Shown here: piece by piece, positions 23,766 to 37,740 of the stretch
Layout of the letters: each line of letters opens with the position of its first letter
Position numbering within the stretch: the first letter of the stretch is position 1
Source of the DNA: Mycteria americana
Taxonomy: Eukaryota > Chordata > Aves > Ciconiiformes > Ciconiidae
Assembly (NCBI RefSeq): GCF_035582795.1
Contig: NC_134365.1
Span: 126,457,577-126,521,576, forward strand
DNA length: 64,000 nt
Reading direction: 5' to 3'
Program-made: the position numbers and the translations under genes
Notes under the pieces: model-generated
What the model saw: only the letters and a program-made list of their open reading frames with translations
Database searches by the model: none
What the model was told of the DNA's origin: nothing

Positions 23766-26700
23766 TAATGCATCAGGCTCTCAATTTGACCAGCACTCTT
23801 ACTGACCACTTTGAAATTAGCAACTTTTAATTTTTAGCTTTACCCCAAATCCATCTGCAAGACATTTGATGTTTCTTTGTCCCCAGGGGAAGTAATAGGT
23901 GGACTTAGGATATTTGATCTCATTGATACAATAGCATCAGTTTCAGCTGAATACAGAAATCTGAAGTAAAAAAAAAAACTTGTTATTGTGTGGGCTCATA
24001 TGATTAAAATTCCACAACTGGCTCCTGGACTCTAGCTAGGAGTAGCATCCGTAGACCTGATGTGGTATTTCCTCCGTGAAGTTATGACACCTTTTCTATT
24101 TAGGAAGAAAATAATTTCTTTTCTAGTGAATTTCTTCTCAATATCTTTCATTGCCCCCACAGTCAAGTCACCTGGTTTTTCTGTGTAACATAGGAGAGGA
24201 GTGGTAGGCAGTACTTGGGTGATGCTCATGAAAGCCATGGTGGTTTGAAAGACCCTTGAGAGCCACACAGCAAACAACTTTTCTGTGTCACCCTGAGAGC
24301 AGGGGAGAGTCAAAGCCAAACAATTAAGGTTGCAGCTCTCCCTCGTCTGGCAGGTTGTGTGGTGCTAATGCAGCACAGCACGCTGCATGGTGACAGCATG
24401 CATCCAGGGACAATAAAGGGACGTAAAAAAAAAAAAAAAGTCCAAAAAGAGAGGCTGGAGTGCCTGTCACAGCCACCCATGCTCTAGCTGGTAGTGTGTG
24501 GAGACAGTTTGTAGGGGCAATCTGTGCTGTGTCAGCCAGAAATAGAAGAGGCAGGGAGGTGTCCCCCAAAATATCATGCCTTTGCTCCACAGGGGAGAGA
24601 AATGGACAAAGCATATCTCCTCGGTGCCGCTCCATCTAGAGCGGGGAGGGCCTCAGTGGTGGGGAGAGGAGAGGTCTTCTACTTGGAAAGAGCAGTGAGA
24701 TGATGCCCGGCAGGGCACCTTGCTGTGCTGCCAGGCGAGGACGGCAGACCACGTACACCCAGAGCAGAAGCACTGGGTTTTTCCACTTCTCCCACTCCAG
24801 ACTTTCCTGCCCCGCATGGTTTCTCTGCACCAGGCAGAGATAAAGAGTGGCTATGGGGGAGTTCTGCTCCCACAGGGGACAGGAAGCAGCAAGAACATCC
24901 CTCTGCTTCCGAGAGCAGAAGGCAGCCATGTTCTGCCCCTTTTCCCACTGTTTTCTTGACGGCTGCTGGGATCTAGCTATGCTTTCAGTTCCAAACCAAG
25001 ATAAACCTTTGCTTATCAAAGGAAGAATTTTACGGGTTTTGCAAGGAACAGCTGAAGTGCCTGTTTCCACAGCTTCCACAGCAGCACCAGGTGCTATCAC
25101 TTGACAAGGGAGCAACAAGAGGCATCAGGACAGATTCTTTTTGCTCCAAAGGTACAAACCCAGGATTAAAGATACCTATCCTTGTTTAGACAGGAAACAG
25201 GCCATGCAGTCTAAAGAGGTACCCACTGATATAAAGTTCTCTTTCCTTCCTGCTCTCCTGCTCCTATGGGGAGCACAGCTCAGCCAGAGCTTAGAGACAG
25301 CTTTTCTTTTTGACTGAGCTGGCAATTCACCTCAGGGAAAGTACATAAACACCAAAAGAGCTACTACCAACAACTACACTGGACTATATTTTACCTGATG
25401 CTTATATATCTGCATCTCTGATCAAGTAATTGAATATTCATACCAAAGCCTGTCACAGCTACTGACCTAGTCCTCAGAAAAAGCTCTAACTGGGCTATCT
25501 ATTAGCCATTTTATGGAGCGCACAAAATGTTATCCCTTTAGGAGGCACAGCAACTCACACCCTTGAACTGGAATTTGTAATGGCCAGGATAACCTTCAGC
25601 CATCCACCTGCCTATATCCATGTGAGGTGACATGTCCTAAATATGCACAAGATCCCCTGCATGACAGAGATGGCAGTTCAAGCATCAGAGGGACACAGCA
25701 GCAGTGGCGAGGATCACATATTTCCTCAGACTGCAATAAACACCAGGCCTGAACACCAGGCAGGAGTCAAGATTGGCAGAGCCTCAAGAGATGGGCTAGT
25801 CCAGTGCTCCTCCACCACTTCAAATCCAGGGATCCTCTTCTGAAAATAATTAGCAGGCTGTCTTGCGCCGGGCTGTCACAGCAGCTCATCAATTTATAAC
25901 CAGTAAAGATCAGCTGAAACTTTGAACATTTATTAATTACTTTTCTGTGATGTATTCATTTGGTATGTGTCTGGAAATGTCCACGTGCATTTTTCCTTGG
26001 CCAGTCTGCTCGTTTAGCAGCCATTCCCACAGGGCACAGGTGGAGAAGCTCTGGTCCAGTCCAGCTGCCTATTGCCTCTGCAAATTGGAGTCAGCTGTAC
26101 CTATGCAATCCCTGACAGCTCTTTTTCTACGGCACCAAAAAACCTGCTGGGAGTAACAGTGTGAGGTCTTAGATTAGAAGGACTCAGTGCTCCTCTGCTG
26201 AGGAGATGAGAAGTTTTAATTGCTTGTTTTGGGAGGGATCCCATTGTCCAATATGGTACTCCAGGTACAATAACCAGGAGATTTTAATTTAAAGAAATAG
26301 AAGGAGGAAGACTGTTGCTTACTACACAGATATAAAAAAGACAATTTCACGTCTGGATGATTGACTCCAATTTACAACAATCTTGTAACAATAATCATTT
26401 CAATAATGTGGCTTGCCAAGGGTTTTAGGGCAGCTAACTGAATTATAGCAAATCTTTACAATTACAACGTTTGTAATGAAGGCAGTTAGTGAAGCCTCAG
26501 CGGCCTTCCCTTATCATTTACCATTGACTGATTGCTCATTGGAGGAGGATCCCACCCTTCAGCAAAGAGCAGCAGAGCAGCACACAAACCAGCCAAGCCT
26601 CCTGCAGCTTCACGGAGACGGAGCTGCAGGGACGGAGGGCACAGGTGATGTGCAAGAGGCTCCCCGTGCCCCTCTTCATTGCTTTTGCTAAGGACTATCT

Positions 26701-26800
26701 GGATTTATTTATTCCTGCTCTGGCTTCTTTTCTTCGATCGCACTGAAGCATCCCCATGCACCCAGTGAAGAAGCAGCCAGTAGTGTGGCTGCACCTTTGC

Positions 26801-26805
26801 ACAGG
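26801..26805. repeat. Target-site duplication, left copy
   Basis: ACAGG directly abuts the LTR end and is repeated at 27383-27387. Confidence 0.85.
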
Positions 26806-26931
26806 CGTCATGGTTTAGCCCCAGCTGGCATCTAATCCCCACCCAGCCGCTCGCTCGCTCCCCCCCGGTGGGATGGGGGAGAGAATCGGAAGAGTAAAAG
26901 TGAGAAAACTCCTGGGTTGAGATAAAGACAG

Positions 26932-26937
26932 TTTAAT
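26932..26937 (-). terminator. LTR polyadenylation signal
   Basis: The minus strand reads ATTAAA, about 180 bp downstream of the LTR TATA box, as expected for the R region. This variant hexamer is commonly functional. Confidence 0.6.
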
Positions 26938-27114
26938 AGGGAAAGCAAAAGCTGTGCACAAGCAAAGCAATGCAAGGCATTCATTCACCACTTCCCATGG
27001 GCAGGCAGGTGTTCAGCCATCTCCAGGAAAGCAGGGCTCCATCACGCCTAACGGTGACTTGGGAAGACAAACGCCATCACTCCAAATGTGCCCCCCTTCC
27101 TTCCTCTTCCCCAA

Positions 27115-27123
27115 CTTTATATA
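27115..27123 (-). promoter_or_regulatory. LTR TATA box
   Basis: The minus strand reads tatataaag, about 260 bp inside the element from its 5' end, and fits the U3 promoter position of this LTR. Whether it still drives transcription is unknown. Confidence 0.7.
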
Positions 27124-27382
27124 CCGAGCATGACGCCATATGGTGTGGAACAGCCCTTTGGCCAGTTGGGGTCAGCTGTCCCGGCTGTGCCCCCTCCCAG
27201 TTTATTCTGCACCTGGCAGAGCACGGGAAGCTGAAAAGTCCTTGACCAGTGTAAGCACTGCTTAGCAACAACTCAAACATCAGCGTGTTATCATCAACAC
27301 TGTTTTCAGCACGAATCCAAAACATAGCCCCATACTAGCTACTATAAAGAAAATTAACTCTATCCCAGCCAAACCCAGCACA

Positions 27383-27387
27383 ACAGG
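27383..27387. repeat. Target-site duplication, right copy
   Basis: ACAGG directly follows the LTR and matches 26801-26805. Confidence 0.85.
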
Positions 27388-30300
27388 GCTTCGTTGGGAG
27401 GCAGGACTGTCACAGGTGGGGGGCAAGTGGCCAGCTGGCCTGTGAGGCCCAGTTATGGGGAGGGCAGATTTGGGGTTATTTTGTGGCATAAAACCACCAC
27501 GACAAGGGGAAAGGGCAAGCCTGCCATTTCCTTCCACCCTGGGCCCATCGGAGATCCTATTAAGGAAGTATTTAAACTACTCTTTTCCTGCTACATACTA
27601 TATATTTGCATACCACCTTGCTAAAGGGCAATTCCCTGCCCTCGGGGAATGCAGGCGTGCTCCTCAGGGCTGGGGCAGAGCAGGTCTGCTGTGTGCCCAC
27701 AGACACTGTGTTTTGGGGAGAGCGTGGGGCCACCCACGGCATTCACTTCACCCTTCTGGTTGTCTGTGGCTGCGTGGCCACCAGCAGATACACCGACATG
27801 GGCCACCTCCTCAGCACATGTCTGCTCACCAGCCTGAGTCGGACAAAGCAAAATGGCCCCAGCCCTCCGGGAAGCTGGAGGAGACGGTTCCTCTCCTGCC
27901 TCATGTGATGCCCCTTCGTGCAGCACTGGCACTGCCTGAAGGGGAAAACAGTCCTGGCTGGGATCCGGGGGGGCCTCCGAATTACGTCCTTTGGATGTGA
28001 CATAATTTCTTCCATTTGTAGAAGTAAACGTCCCCCAGCAAGTCCCTTTTCAAGCTCACTCAGTTGCAGCTCATGATCAGAACAGAAAAACTAAGAAGGG
28101 CCCATGCCAAACATCATCACAGGAGACTCAGATGGCTCTTCCTTCCTGTGTTCCACCATCCTAACAAGCTGGATAGTCAATGTCCCTGTCATGAGGCCAA
28201 GTCTCCTCCGTGAGAGAGCCCAGCACCCGTGGGTGGCCAGCCTTGGCTGGCCCTCCTCACTCAGGCTGCTCACCAAGGCTCTTCTGAGCACACAGGCAAG
28301 TTCTAATGTGGAAATCATCAGACTAAATATGTATGTCTATGTTGTTGATATCCACACCAGAGCTGCTTGTTGAGGTTCCTTCATAGTCCACGGAGATAAA
28401 GAACTGCTTTGTCTTGTTCTGAGGTGACTTCTAAAACAGTTGAGAGATATCGTACCCAAGAACTGCCTCTTTCTCCAGGCTGCCATTTAGTGAGCCTGGG
28501 GTGATTGGGGCTGGGGTCAATGCTTACAGTGTGACACAGTTAAATGGTGTGAAACTCAACCCAGCATCCAAAATAAGTCCTTTGGCTGGCACCTGAATGT
28601 CTGCTCAGACAATGCACCGTAAGGTATGTGCCTGGCATCTTGCAGCTGCCCGAGGTAGCTCTTGCAGGTATATGAGTTAGCTTGGCTACAAATGGACTAC
28701 GTGGCATTACTGCGGCAATAAATCACACTCTGGGCTTATGTCTGGAGTACACATGTTAATTTTGACTTCTGCAAGCAACTAGTGGGAGCACAGGTTAGTA
28801 GAGCCTCAGATTCACATTACAAAGATCAACCATCTTTTGGGTTGACACAACATTCAGCAGTTCCAGCAGCAGCCGGTAAGTGCACACAAGCTCTCAATTG
28901 GTTTTATTAGCCTAATATCAATGGGATGTTTTCATACCAATGATGGTGATGTGTGGCTGTGTCTGAGACTTCTAAAACTGTCAGTTGTCATCACATAAAT
29001 AAATAAGCAGAAACAAAAGCAAGTTACAACCCAAGTAGGTTTTAGGAAGCCCTCTGTAGCAGTATTGCACCAGGTCATCTCTGTGCATTTGTGCTTGAAG
29101 GCACAAGTTATCTTCTTTTGAAGTCAATGGGATTTTGTAACTTAGCAATGGAAAATAATCTTTTTCATCACCAGCAATGAAAGTCAGTGGTTCAAAAATT
29201 CCTGATATACTGAGGCTACCATTTCTCCTGCTGATAAAGAGTCTTTCACTCTTTGTGTTGCTTTATCTCCTGTCTGCCTCTGACAGCTGCCTCTCATTCT
29301 GATACCGAACATTTCCTGGGAAAGTGGGCATCTTTTTCTTCTAGGTTTCTGTAGCACCTGACATGGTAATAATGATAATAATGAGGATTCGTATATTTCC
29401 AAAGGACATGCATAGGGACGTAGCAGATTTTAACAAAGTGAAGAAATCAGTGTCCTCCTGTAAGGAGCCAAGCTAAAAGACCTGAGTGTTCCTAGCTCCC
29501 AGCTTCAGGACTTGCTTTATCACTTTGCAGTATCGACCATTATAAGCCTGGGATATCTACCGTGCTGCTCTGGTTTCTTTGCCAGTGAGAGTTATAACTA
29601 ATTCAGTCAGACAAACCAAAAGCCCACCTTAAAACTTTACTTTTCTTCCCTCATGACTTAACTCTCCCCGTTCTTGGCAGACGGCACTCCTCATACTCAG
29701 TCTGCAGACAAAGCTTGGTTTTCTTAATGTCAGTACAATGAGCCAAGGTAGTTCTCCATTGCGCAGATGCACAGCACCCTTGATAGAGAGAACAAAGAGC
29801 TCCCTCACATTCATGTGTGTTATACAACCATGGAAAGAAAGAAAAATACATCCCCAATAAAAATTAAGAAGTCTTCGGTATTTGAATTATTCAAATGTGA
29901 GTTTGCTTTTAAACCTCAAGGTGGGTTTCTTCCACAGCGTGGCCTACGTTCAGGATATTGAATATATAACTATATGTACACAACTGAATATATAACTGTG
30001 CTGAACAAAGGGGAGAATTGGCAAAGACCTGCCACTGAACCTCCTGCCCCAATTACCCTTGCTCCTGGGTGGTGCTGTAATTGACTTCTGCTCTTTATTA
30101 AATGCAGAAACACTTAGTCCATTGCTTCTGCTCCTGAGCTTAGCAAACTACCAGCTGAGCCTTTTCTTAACCCCATCACAGGAACAATAAGGAAGCAGTG
30201 TGAGCTTCAGCTGCAGCCCACGCCCCCCTCTCCCCTGTGGTGTATACACATTTTGAAGAGAAGGTAGAGCCTACGTGGGGTGTGCTCTCAGAAGCAGAAC

Positions 30301-33300
30301 AGACACTACTAGCTGCCCTGTCCTAGTCACAAATATATTTTGTTTTACTGGTTTGGTGTGGGGAATACCCCAGTCACCAGAAGAGAAGCTATGGGTTTAT
30401 GACACCATTAGGAAAAATCAAAACTCCCATTCTAAAAGCAAAAAAATCTTGTTCCCTCCCCTTCTCCCTGTTAAAAACAGCTGCATTGTTTCAACCAGTT
30501 CTGCTAAGAGAAATCAGACTTCATACTCGAATGGGCAGAAACCTCACCAGGTTTGCCTGCTGGCAAACCCTCAGCAAGCTGAAGAAAGCAAAATTCATTT
30601 CAAGGACTCAATACATGCGCACAGGGCTGAGCAGCACCTTTTTCACTGGGTGAGGGCACGTGCTGTGAAGAAGGGTACGCTATAGCTGCCAGATGAACCA
30701 TTAAAGGCATTCCCTGCAGGCAAGCAAGCAGAAGGCAGGCGGTGAAATTGCTAGACCTTTTTTTGTCCCTGGCAGAACAAGGGTTTTATCTAATCCAGGG
30801 GAAACGAGAGGAAATGCTAGCATCTTCCCCAGCCTGACCTCATACAGAAGCAGGGGTTAGCCCAATCCTGCCCTTAAAATACCAAACTGAGACAGTAGAA
30901 AGTTGCAGAGTCTCTGACCTGTCTTTCGAAAACCGGAGCTGTCAATAACTCAGCTACACAGAGGTTAACACAAGCCAGGAACCAATGCCAGAAGGTGCAG
31001 GGAAAGAAAAACAGAGTCAGGGCAAGGACTTGTTCCTGCAGTGCCTTGGGTACCGATTTTGGGTTAGAAACTCAAAGCTGAGGACTTTTTGTTGAACTGA
31101 TTTTTTTTTTAATTAGCCATGATTTTGTGACTGAGCTGTGACATCCTACCTGGGAAAACAGAGGCAAGGTTGTCCTGTCCTGTGGCTTTGGGCACCAGCT
31201 CTTCCAGCCAGCCTACATGGATGTTCAAAGCAACTGCAACAGGTTCTATCTTTAAGTCAATGATGCTTGGATATCTGAAAAGGAAGCCAGTGGTTTCCAA
31301 CTAGCAGCTGTTATATCCCAGCCCATCAACCCAGTAAAAGAATTCGGGTTTTTTCCAGCTTTCAAATGTGTCAAAAAGACCTGAAATATTTCAGGAAAGG
31401 ATCACCTTCCTTCCTTGGATGGATTTTTCTTTTTTTCCACAAGGAAAATGTGAGTCGTGATAATTGACAGAGAGGGTAGGAAAGGGATTCAAAGGCAATG
31501 AAAAAAGCAAGTCTCACTTTTTAAGTGATGCCATCAAACATTACAAGCCATGCCACTTTTCTCTCCCTTGGTGAACACTGGCTTCAGAGAGACAACTGCC
31601 CACACACCTGGCTAAGAAGTAGCTGTGGTAGCTCCACACGATTCATTTAAAGTATTATCACCTCCCATCATTGACAAAGTTACGTATATGTTCAATATGT
31701 TCAGAGGAAAGGTCTAAATATGCCCAAACTACATGCAAAAGGATCTTCAGAAGTTCTGTACATGTTAGAAGGGTCTTTTTACTCAGCAGGCTGCATTTTT
31801 CAATACCGAGAGTGTTTTAATAAAAGAAATTCAGTTCAGATCTCCTATACATAAAAAAGAGTACTCCAGGATGAAAGCTAATTAAACACCTCAAGTATCA
31901 CTTTTCTAATATTCTAGTTTTTCTATGCGTATTTTTCTCAGCCTCATACTGGAACAACTTGAAGAAAATATAAAAGTATTATTTATTCTTTTGTCAAAGA
32001 GAAATCCCTGATCTACAAAGCATCAAAAGATTTTCTTTTATACAATTCATCTTCTAACTTGCATATCCATCAGATTTTGAAAACTCTTATACCACTTGAT
32101 CATTTTCTTTTTTCTGTAAGAGAAGCATTCAAGGAAAAAAATCCCAATAGTCAAGTTCAAAATCTGATCCTGCCCATTCTGTCAACATATTTATTTTCAA
32201 CATTTGCTTATGATTAATAATACTGAAAATAGAGAAAGCAGAATAACTCCTCAAAGGCCTTCTCTTTTCTAGTGCAACGGAAGACATTGAAGTATTTGAC
32301 TTTATCCCATACTCCATTAAAAAAAAGGAATCAGTAAAACGAGCCTGAGTAGTTTTTCCCTCTAGACCTCTTAAGAAATCATATTCAAAGTCTTGCTAGA
32401 ACATTTTGGTTGGTTATTCTACTATTTCGGGTGACCCACAAGAAGTTTGTCTCTCCCAACCTGTTTGTCATGTGCTGTCCGTTTCTGTGCCCCTGTAGAT
32501 ATAGGCTCTGCTTTACCTCCAGTTGTGACCTCTTGGGAGATGTGGTCTCCACAGAAGCCCCGCTCAAACCCCCAGCTCCCTGACCTGCGCCTCTTCAGGG
32601 GTTAGAAGTGAATAATGCTTCTGCATAATCCCAGATTAGGCAGCCAGATGTCATAAAATCAGTGTAAAAAAGTCTGATATATGTTATGGAGACTGACAGA
32701 CAGCTATATGAGCATGAGTGATGACACTGGGGCTCAGAGAGCATTTGTATTCAGTACTCATAGCTCCCTCTTTGAAGCTGTTGTTAACACTTTCAACACA
32801 TATGCCAATTATGACAGCTAAACAGTTGACCTCTACATCTTTAAATTTTTTGTAGCTAATCACAGAGCAGTCAAATGGGTAATGACTTTTGGTCACATCA
32901 GCCTGGACTGAATTTAAGGCCTAAAGGCAGACTTCAGAACAGAAAGATTGTTTTCCATTACCAAAGCCATAAGGCTTGTTTGAAAATATATTGGCACTAA
33001 AAGCTAGGCTAATAACAGCATTTTAGTTTTGTGTTTTCATTTTTGAACATTTAGCCTGATCCATAATGTCACACCAGAGAAGGGTATGCTTGTAACAATG
33101 AAGTGAAATGAAAAGTGTTATTATTATTATTATTTACTCAGAATTTCTTATATAGAGCTTACATTATAAATGTTTAGCCTTGCAGTTCAAGTCTAAGTTG
33201 CATACATTTGGATACTGCTCTAGGAGTAGTATTAAAGATATTCTCAAAAGTAGTTTCCTGGAAGACAAATAAATGCTATGTAGTTCAATTTTGTGCAACA

Positions 33301-36300
33301 AAAAAGCAAGAAATAGTCACATCAACATTAAGAATTTCCACATGGGTTCATCCCATAGAGCTGACACCTCTGTCTAAGCCTCAGAAAGAGGAGGCATGGA
33401 CTCATATATACTCCTTGTGTAAACTAGCTTTATATTTGTCCATGGAGGTAACTCTAACACAAAAGCTAATACCAGAGGTCAAAGAGGATGGTTAAAAGAA
33501 TAAAGTTTTTAGATACCAAGACAACAGACACTCTTGTAAAATTTCCAAGCAGGCAGAGAAAAGAAGCAGAAGATAAAAATAGGAATCTGTCAACATGCAT
33601 CTTTGGGAGATCATTTATCCTATTCACAGCCACCAGCAGGAGTGAAAAGCTCATTACTGTTCACTGGTTACAAAATGCAAAACAAAGGTTCGGAATGAAA
33701 TCAAACAGCTTTAAGGCCACATTTCTTAAAAATGCTCATGAAGTTATTCCCTCTGTATGTTTTAAGTGAGGCATTGGTGATGCTGTTTCATGGGTACAGC
33801 ATACCTGGAACCCTCTCCTAAATCCAGCCATAGATCCTCAATGCCTTTGATAGGCAGGCAGCTGTCACAGGCTGGAGCCATAAAACGCTAAGTACACAAA
33901 GTGAGCACACCCTTAGAGAAACTCAGTCCTTAAGTAAATTGTTGCATCTAAATTTTTATCCCCAGTTACATGGATTACTATTTCAAATATTTTCTATAAC
34001 AGATTCTGTAGTCTATGTGATAACAGAAATAAAGGCCAAACCAAACCAGAAAACTTTTAAAACATGCAAACGTGATAGACCAATGACCTTCTGGAAATGC
34101 CGTCCTCAGATTAATCCTGTCCTTCCACACTTATCCCTGTGTTGTACTGGGGCAGCAGAGGGTTTCCTACTTCCTCTGAATAACCGCTCTTAACTGGAGG
34201 CTTCTTGCAAAAACACTTCAGCTTCTCATGGAGGTCAACGGGAGCTCTGCAATCAGCCTCCAAGCAGAGAGAACCCCACCAAGAACCAGCATCCTCGGTA
34301 AGGCAACGCTGGAATGAAAGACACAAACCAGGCTTCTTGACTGATTGCACGAGAAACAGCCACCACCAATATACATGCAATGTCACTGGTGTGGCATAAC
34401 ATCAGTAATGTGGGGGGGACCTTGCCACGCTACAGGCTGGCAGGATAGCACAACCTTGTTTCAATTTCAGAAAGCAGCGACTAACACCGAGAGACAGAAG
34501 AAGTTGTACAAAGTTTATTCCAAGAATATATATCATTTCAGACACATTTTTATAGGAAGTGTTTGTACAAACTATTGTGAGGAGTTTAGGCTTTTTAAAC
34601 AGACGAGAACATTTTGACAGCCAGTAACTTAAAGAATACAGATTCCTGAAAATTAAAGGTTCTTTTTCTCTCAGATGCAGGAAAGTTTGCTGAATACATA
34701 AGCAGGAAAGAGAAGCTGATGGTATCTTTAAGAAAACCCATGTAATACATTAACATGTATGAAAAATCAAAGGAAGAGTTGTCATCGTGCCAAAGCAATG
34801 CACCCACTCTGCTGCCTAAGAGCAGAAAGGCAGTGGCTGTGCAACAACATTCAACTCGCTGCTGCCAGCAACAGGACTAACTTCATTGTGTTGTTCTGCA
34901 GAGTCTGGGGGTGGCTTTACTTGTTGCTTTCCAGAAAAAAAAAGAAAAAATAAAATATCTATTAATAATAGCACCTCACAGAAACAAGAAACCATTTAGG
35001 AGCTCCGCTAAGAATGCCAACTCTGCCCCTGAGGTGTGGAAAACTGTGGCAACGGTAGAGAGGAGAAATTTTATATAGGTGACACTGTTAAACTAGATTG
35101 CTCTTTAATCATCTGCCCTGGGCAAATATTATCATCTTTTTCCATTCTTCATTCTGCTTCTCCCCCACATCCCTGACACTAATGTAAAGTTTCATTGTTC
35201 AACTATTAATAAACTGGTAACGTTATTAAAAACTTACATCTGGTTGAATAATACCAAATTAACAGCCTAACCACTGATCAAATTTATTTCTATGTAAAGG
35301 AAGACTATCTGCTTTGATATCAGTGGCACTGTATTAGGTTAAACTTGGAGAAGATCAGAGTCACTCTCGAGATTACTGTTTAAGATAAAGCTTTTTCCTC
35401 TCCTGTTCATTCATCTTCAGTCTGACGTCAGATCAGTTTTTGAGAACTATATTGCTTAAAGACTAGACTAAGGTGAATTTCCACCAAATTGATTGAAAGA
35501 TGAATTTTAAGCTCATGCAATCAGGCAACAGCAAAATATAAGATGTTTTTTGAAACTTCTTTCCAATAAGATGTTTAGATTGCTTTAAGAGTGGTTCACA
35601 CTGATTTAGCTTAAGAGGCAAACAGCTTGCACACCTGTTTAAAAGGTTTGTCCTGAGCTAGAGGTTACAGTCCATCAGCTGAGATGCAGGAATTAACTCA
35701 GCTGCCCACACTTAGTCCTTTAAGCACAAAGGGGCAGCAGCTTCTCAAACAAGTCCAGCCTGAACATGAGCACCTGTCTGATCTTGGCTGGAGTCAATGC
35801 CTTTCTCATTTGACCTAACCTGGAATAATCCATTATCCCTCTGAAATACAAATATCTATACAGGCTTTGGGTCTTGTTGACCAAATCAAATACAAATTGA
35901 TTCAAGTTGCATCAATACAATTTACTTAAATCCCCTTGCTTTTACCATGCTCCAGATCCTAAGCCTTGGTATTTTCCCCATGATCTCAATGCAGATTTAA
36001 ATACCCTCCTGTGAACCAAGATATATACGCTCTGCCCCACAGTGAGTCTCCCAGAAATCCTTACCTCTGCTTTGATTGATGCTGATCCTGCAGACCTGCT
36101 ATGCATTTCTCTCTGCTCCCATGGCTGTCATGTCTGGTATCAGTGGGAGCACTGGGCAGCTTGCAGGATCAGTTTCCAAAGCCCTGATTATGAAGGATAC
36201 TAAGAGACCCACGCTCCCATCAACAGCACCACAGTCCCACGCTGCCCAGTACTTCTCCTGGCCTCAGAGGGAAGACACTTAGCTGGTCCATATTTTCAGT

Positions 36301-37740
36301 GCGTACCTACAACTCCTTCCCTACAGTTATATTTTTCCCTTGCTCTATGCCTAAAATCAAGGCTTCCCTTGGATGCTGACTTTCAGCATGCGGGAATGTC
36401 TTGTTACTCCTCCCTCATATATCCCTCCACTTAGTCCTCTGACATTTTTCTTCAAGCTCTTCCTTTTCAGCCTGTAGCTGTTTGCGATCAGCATTATTTA
36501 GCATCCTCACTCTGGCCTCTAATTTTCTCATCACAGCAACTTTATTTTCTGCACGGCACACTCCAGGAACAGCTGCTGCTATTCCACCAGGATCCTCCTT
36601 TCTTCCTCAGTCTGGCTGTCAGGAGGCTGCAGGTGTGCTCCAGCTCCCCAGTTTCTGCCTGTCTGTGCTGACGGATGGCCCCAAATTTCCTGGGGATTCC
36701 TGGCACTCAGGTGTGCCCCTCACCTGCCGGGGAGGTGTTTCTGCAGCCCGTACCAGCCGTAAGAGCACAGAAGAAAGGCTAGTTTCACAACAGGGTTTCT
36801 AGGAAGCCTCCCTTTATTTAAATTTCAGGGAACTCAGCCGCAGCAATGCTGCAGAGTTATAGCACCCTAGCTCTAAGTCTGCCTGGCTTTTACTACATGT
36901 CCTTCCCTGTTTCTGGCTGTTACGTACTTGAGGACACCCTGTGTAAAGCCCACCCGGTGCCCTGCTGAATCACAGGGTACGGTGGCTAGCTCTTGTCTCC
37001 AAGGGAGAAGCTAGTCCCCGTGCATCTCAAAGGGGAGATCTCCCCAGCACCCCAGCCTTATGCCTGCTGCTGGGCTCCACAGGAGCAGGCAACCATTTGG
37101 GATCAACGTTTCCTCACAGGTGGAACGGTTTGCCAGTCAGCCTGAAACCCTTCTGAAAACTAGACCAGCGTTCTGCAGAGAAAGAATAATCTTAATAAAA
37201 CAGCCTTGGAACAAATTTACAAAAATGAAAAGGAAGCCCTCGCTCTCTGCTAACTGCATCCTGGCTTGGCTCCAGTTGCTGCTCTCTTTATTTCATCCAG
37301 CTGAAGTGCTGTCAGGGCCTGTCTCAGCTCCAAGAGCCACAGGCAGAGCCTTAAGAGCCTGGAAAGCCTGAGCAGTTAATGTTGAACTCGAACACCTTCA
37401 TTGCTTTCCAGCTCCTTAGGCAAGGCACAAAACAGGATGCTGCCCTGGGGATGCTCCCGTTCCTGCAGACCCCTTCTCTCTTTGCAGGTTGTTCAGGGGC
37501 AGACATCACATGGAGTGTTACCTGCAGCTGATAAACCCAATCTTTAATCAAGAGAAGCATTTTTGTCATGCAGCCTGTAGGATTGTTACCTCTTACAACC
37601 TGTCCTTAGAAATGTGGATATCCCCTGGGCGTAGGCCAGACACAGCCTGCTATCATCATTTGCGTGGCCAGTGAACTCCAGGCTTTCCTGAGCATGAACA
37701 CAGAGAATAACGACCGGGTAAGTCATTTTCCCTGCAAGCA
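27388..37740. other. No gene recognised; long unique stretch
   Basis: I recognise no gene in these 10 kb. The first part (27388-28010) is GC-richer and carries an open plus frame of 181 codons (27455-28000) that starts just past the LTR and is rich in Pro, Gly and Arg; I match it to nothing. Other frames (30275-30685, 36482-36802, 37060-37371) are likewise unrecognised. Sequence at 31700-35700 is AT-rich and featureless except for the microsatellite at 33118. A run of T near 31101-31110 is the only other simple tract noted. Confidence 0.55.
33118..33132. repeat. TTA microsatellite
   Basis: Five perfect tta units, followed by an imperfect one. Confidence 0.95.

Larger units (their letters stand above)
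22871..26805. other. No gene recognised; contains an AT-rich regulatory candidate
   Basis: I recognise no gene. Frames at 22824-23171 (plus, 115 codons) and 24636-25118 (minus, 160 codons) are unrecognised; the second lies in a GC-richer block at 24330-25120. A run of 15 A is at 24425-24439. The AT-rich block 23395-23765 is listed separately. Sequence at about 26380-26540 is AT-rich and free of repeats, but nothing specific can be said of it. Confidence 0.55.
26806..27382 (-). mobile_element. Solo LTR of an avian endogenous retrovirus (ERVL-like), minus orientation
   Basis: This is a 577-bp long terminal repeat with both ends intact and no internal genes. On the minus strand it begins tgtgctgggtttggctggga and ends just after the 'ccatgac' block at 26807-26813. 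It is flanked on both sides by the same five bases, ACAGG (26801-26805 and 27383-27387), the duplicated target site. Inside, on the minus strand, are a TATA box at 27123-27115 and an ATTAAA polyadenylation signal at 26937-26932, in the right order for U3-R-U5. The sequence matches, from memory, an LTR family frequent in many birds. Five-base duplications are usual for ERVL-type elements. A solo LTR arises when the two LTRs of a provirus recombine and delete the genes. The element's last dinucleotide reads CG rather than CA, a single transition. Confidence 0.88.

Noticed and set aside
27455..28000. 181-codon plus-strand frame just after the solo LTR
   Set aside because: The composition is that of GC-rich noncoding DNA, several other frames cover the same bases, and no domain is recognisable.
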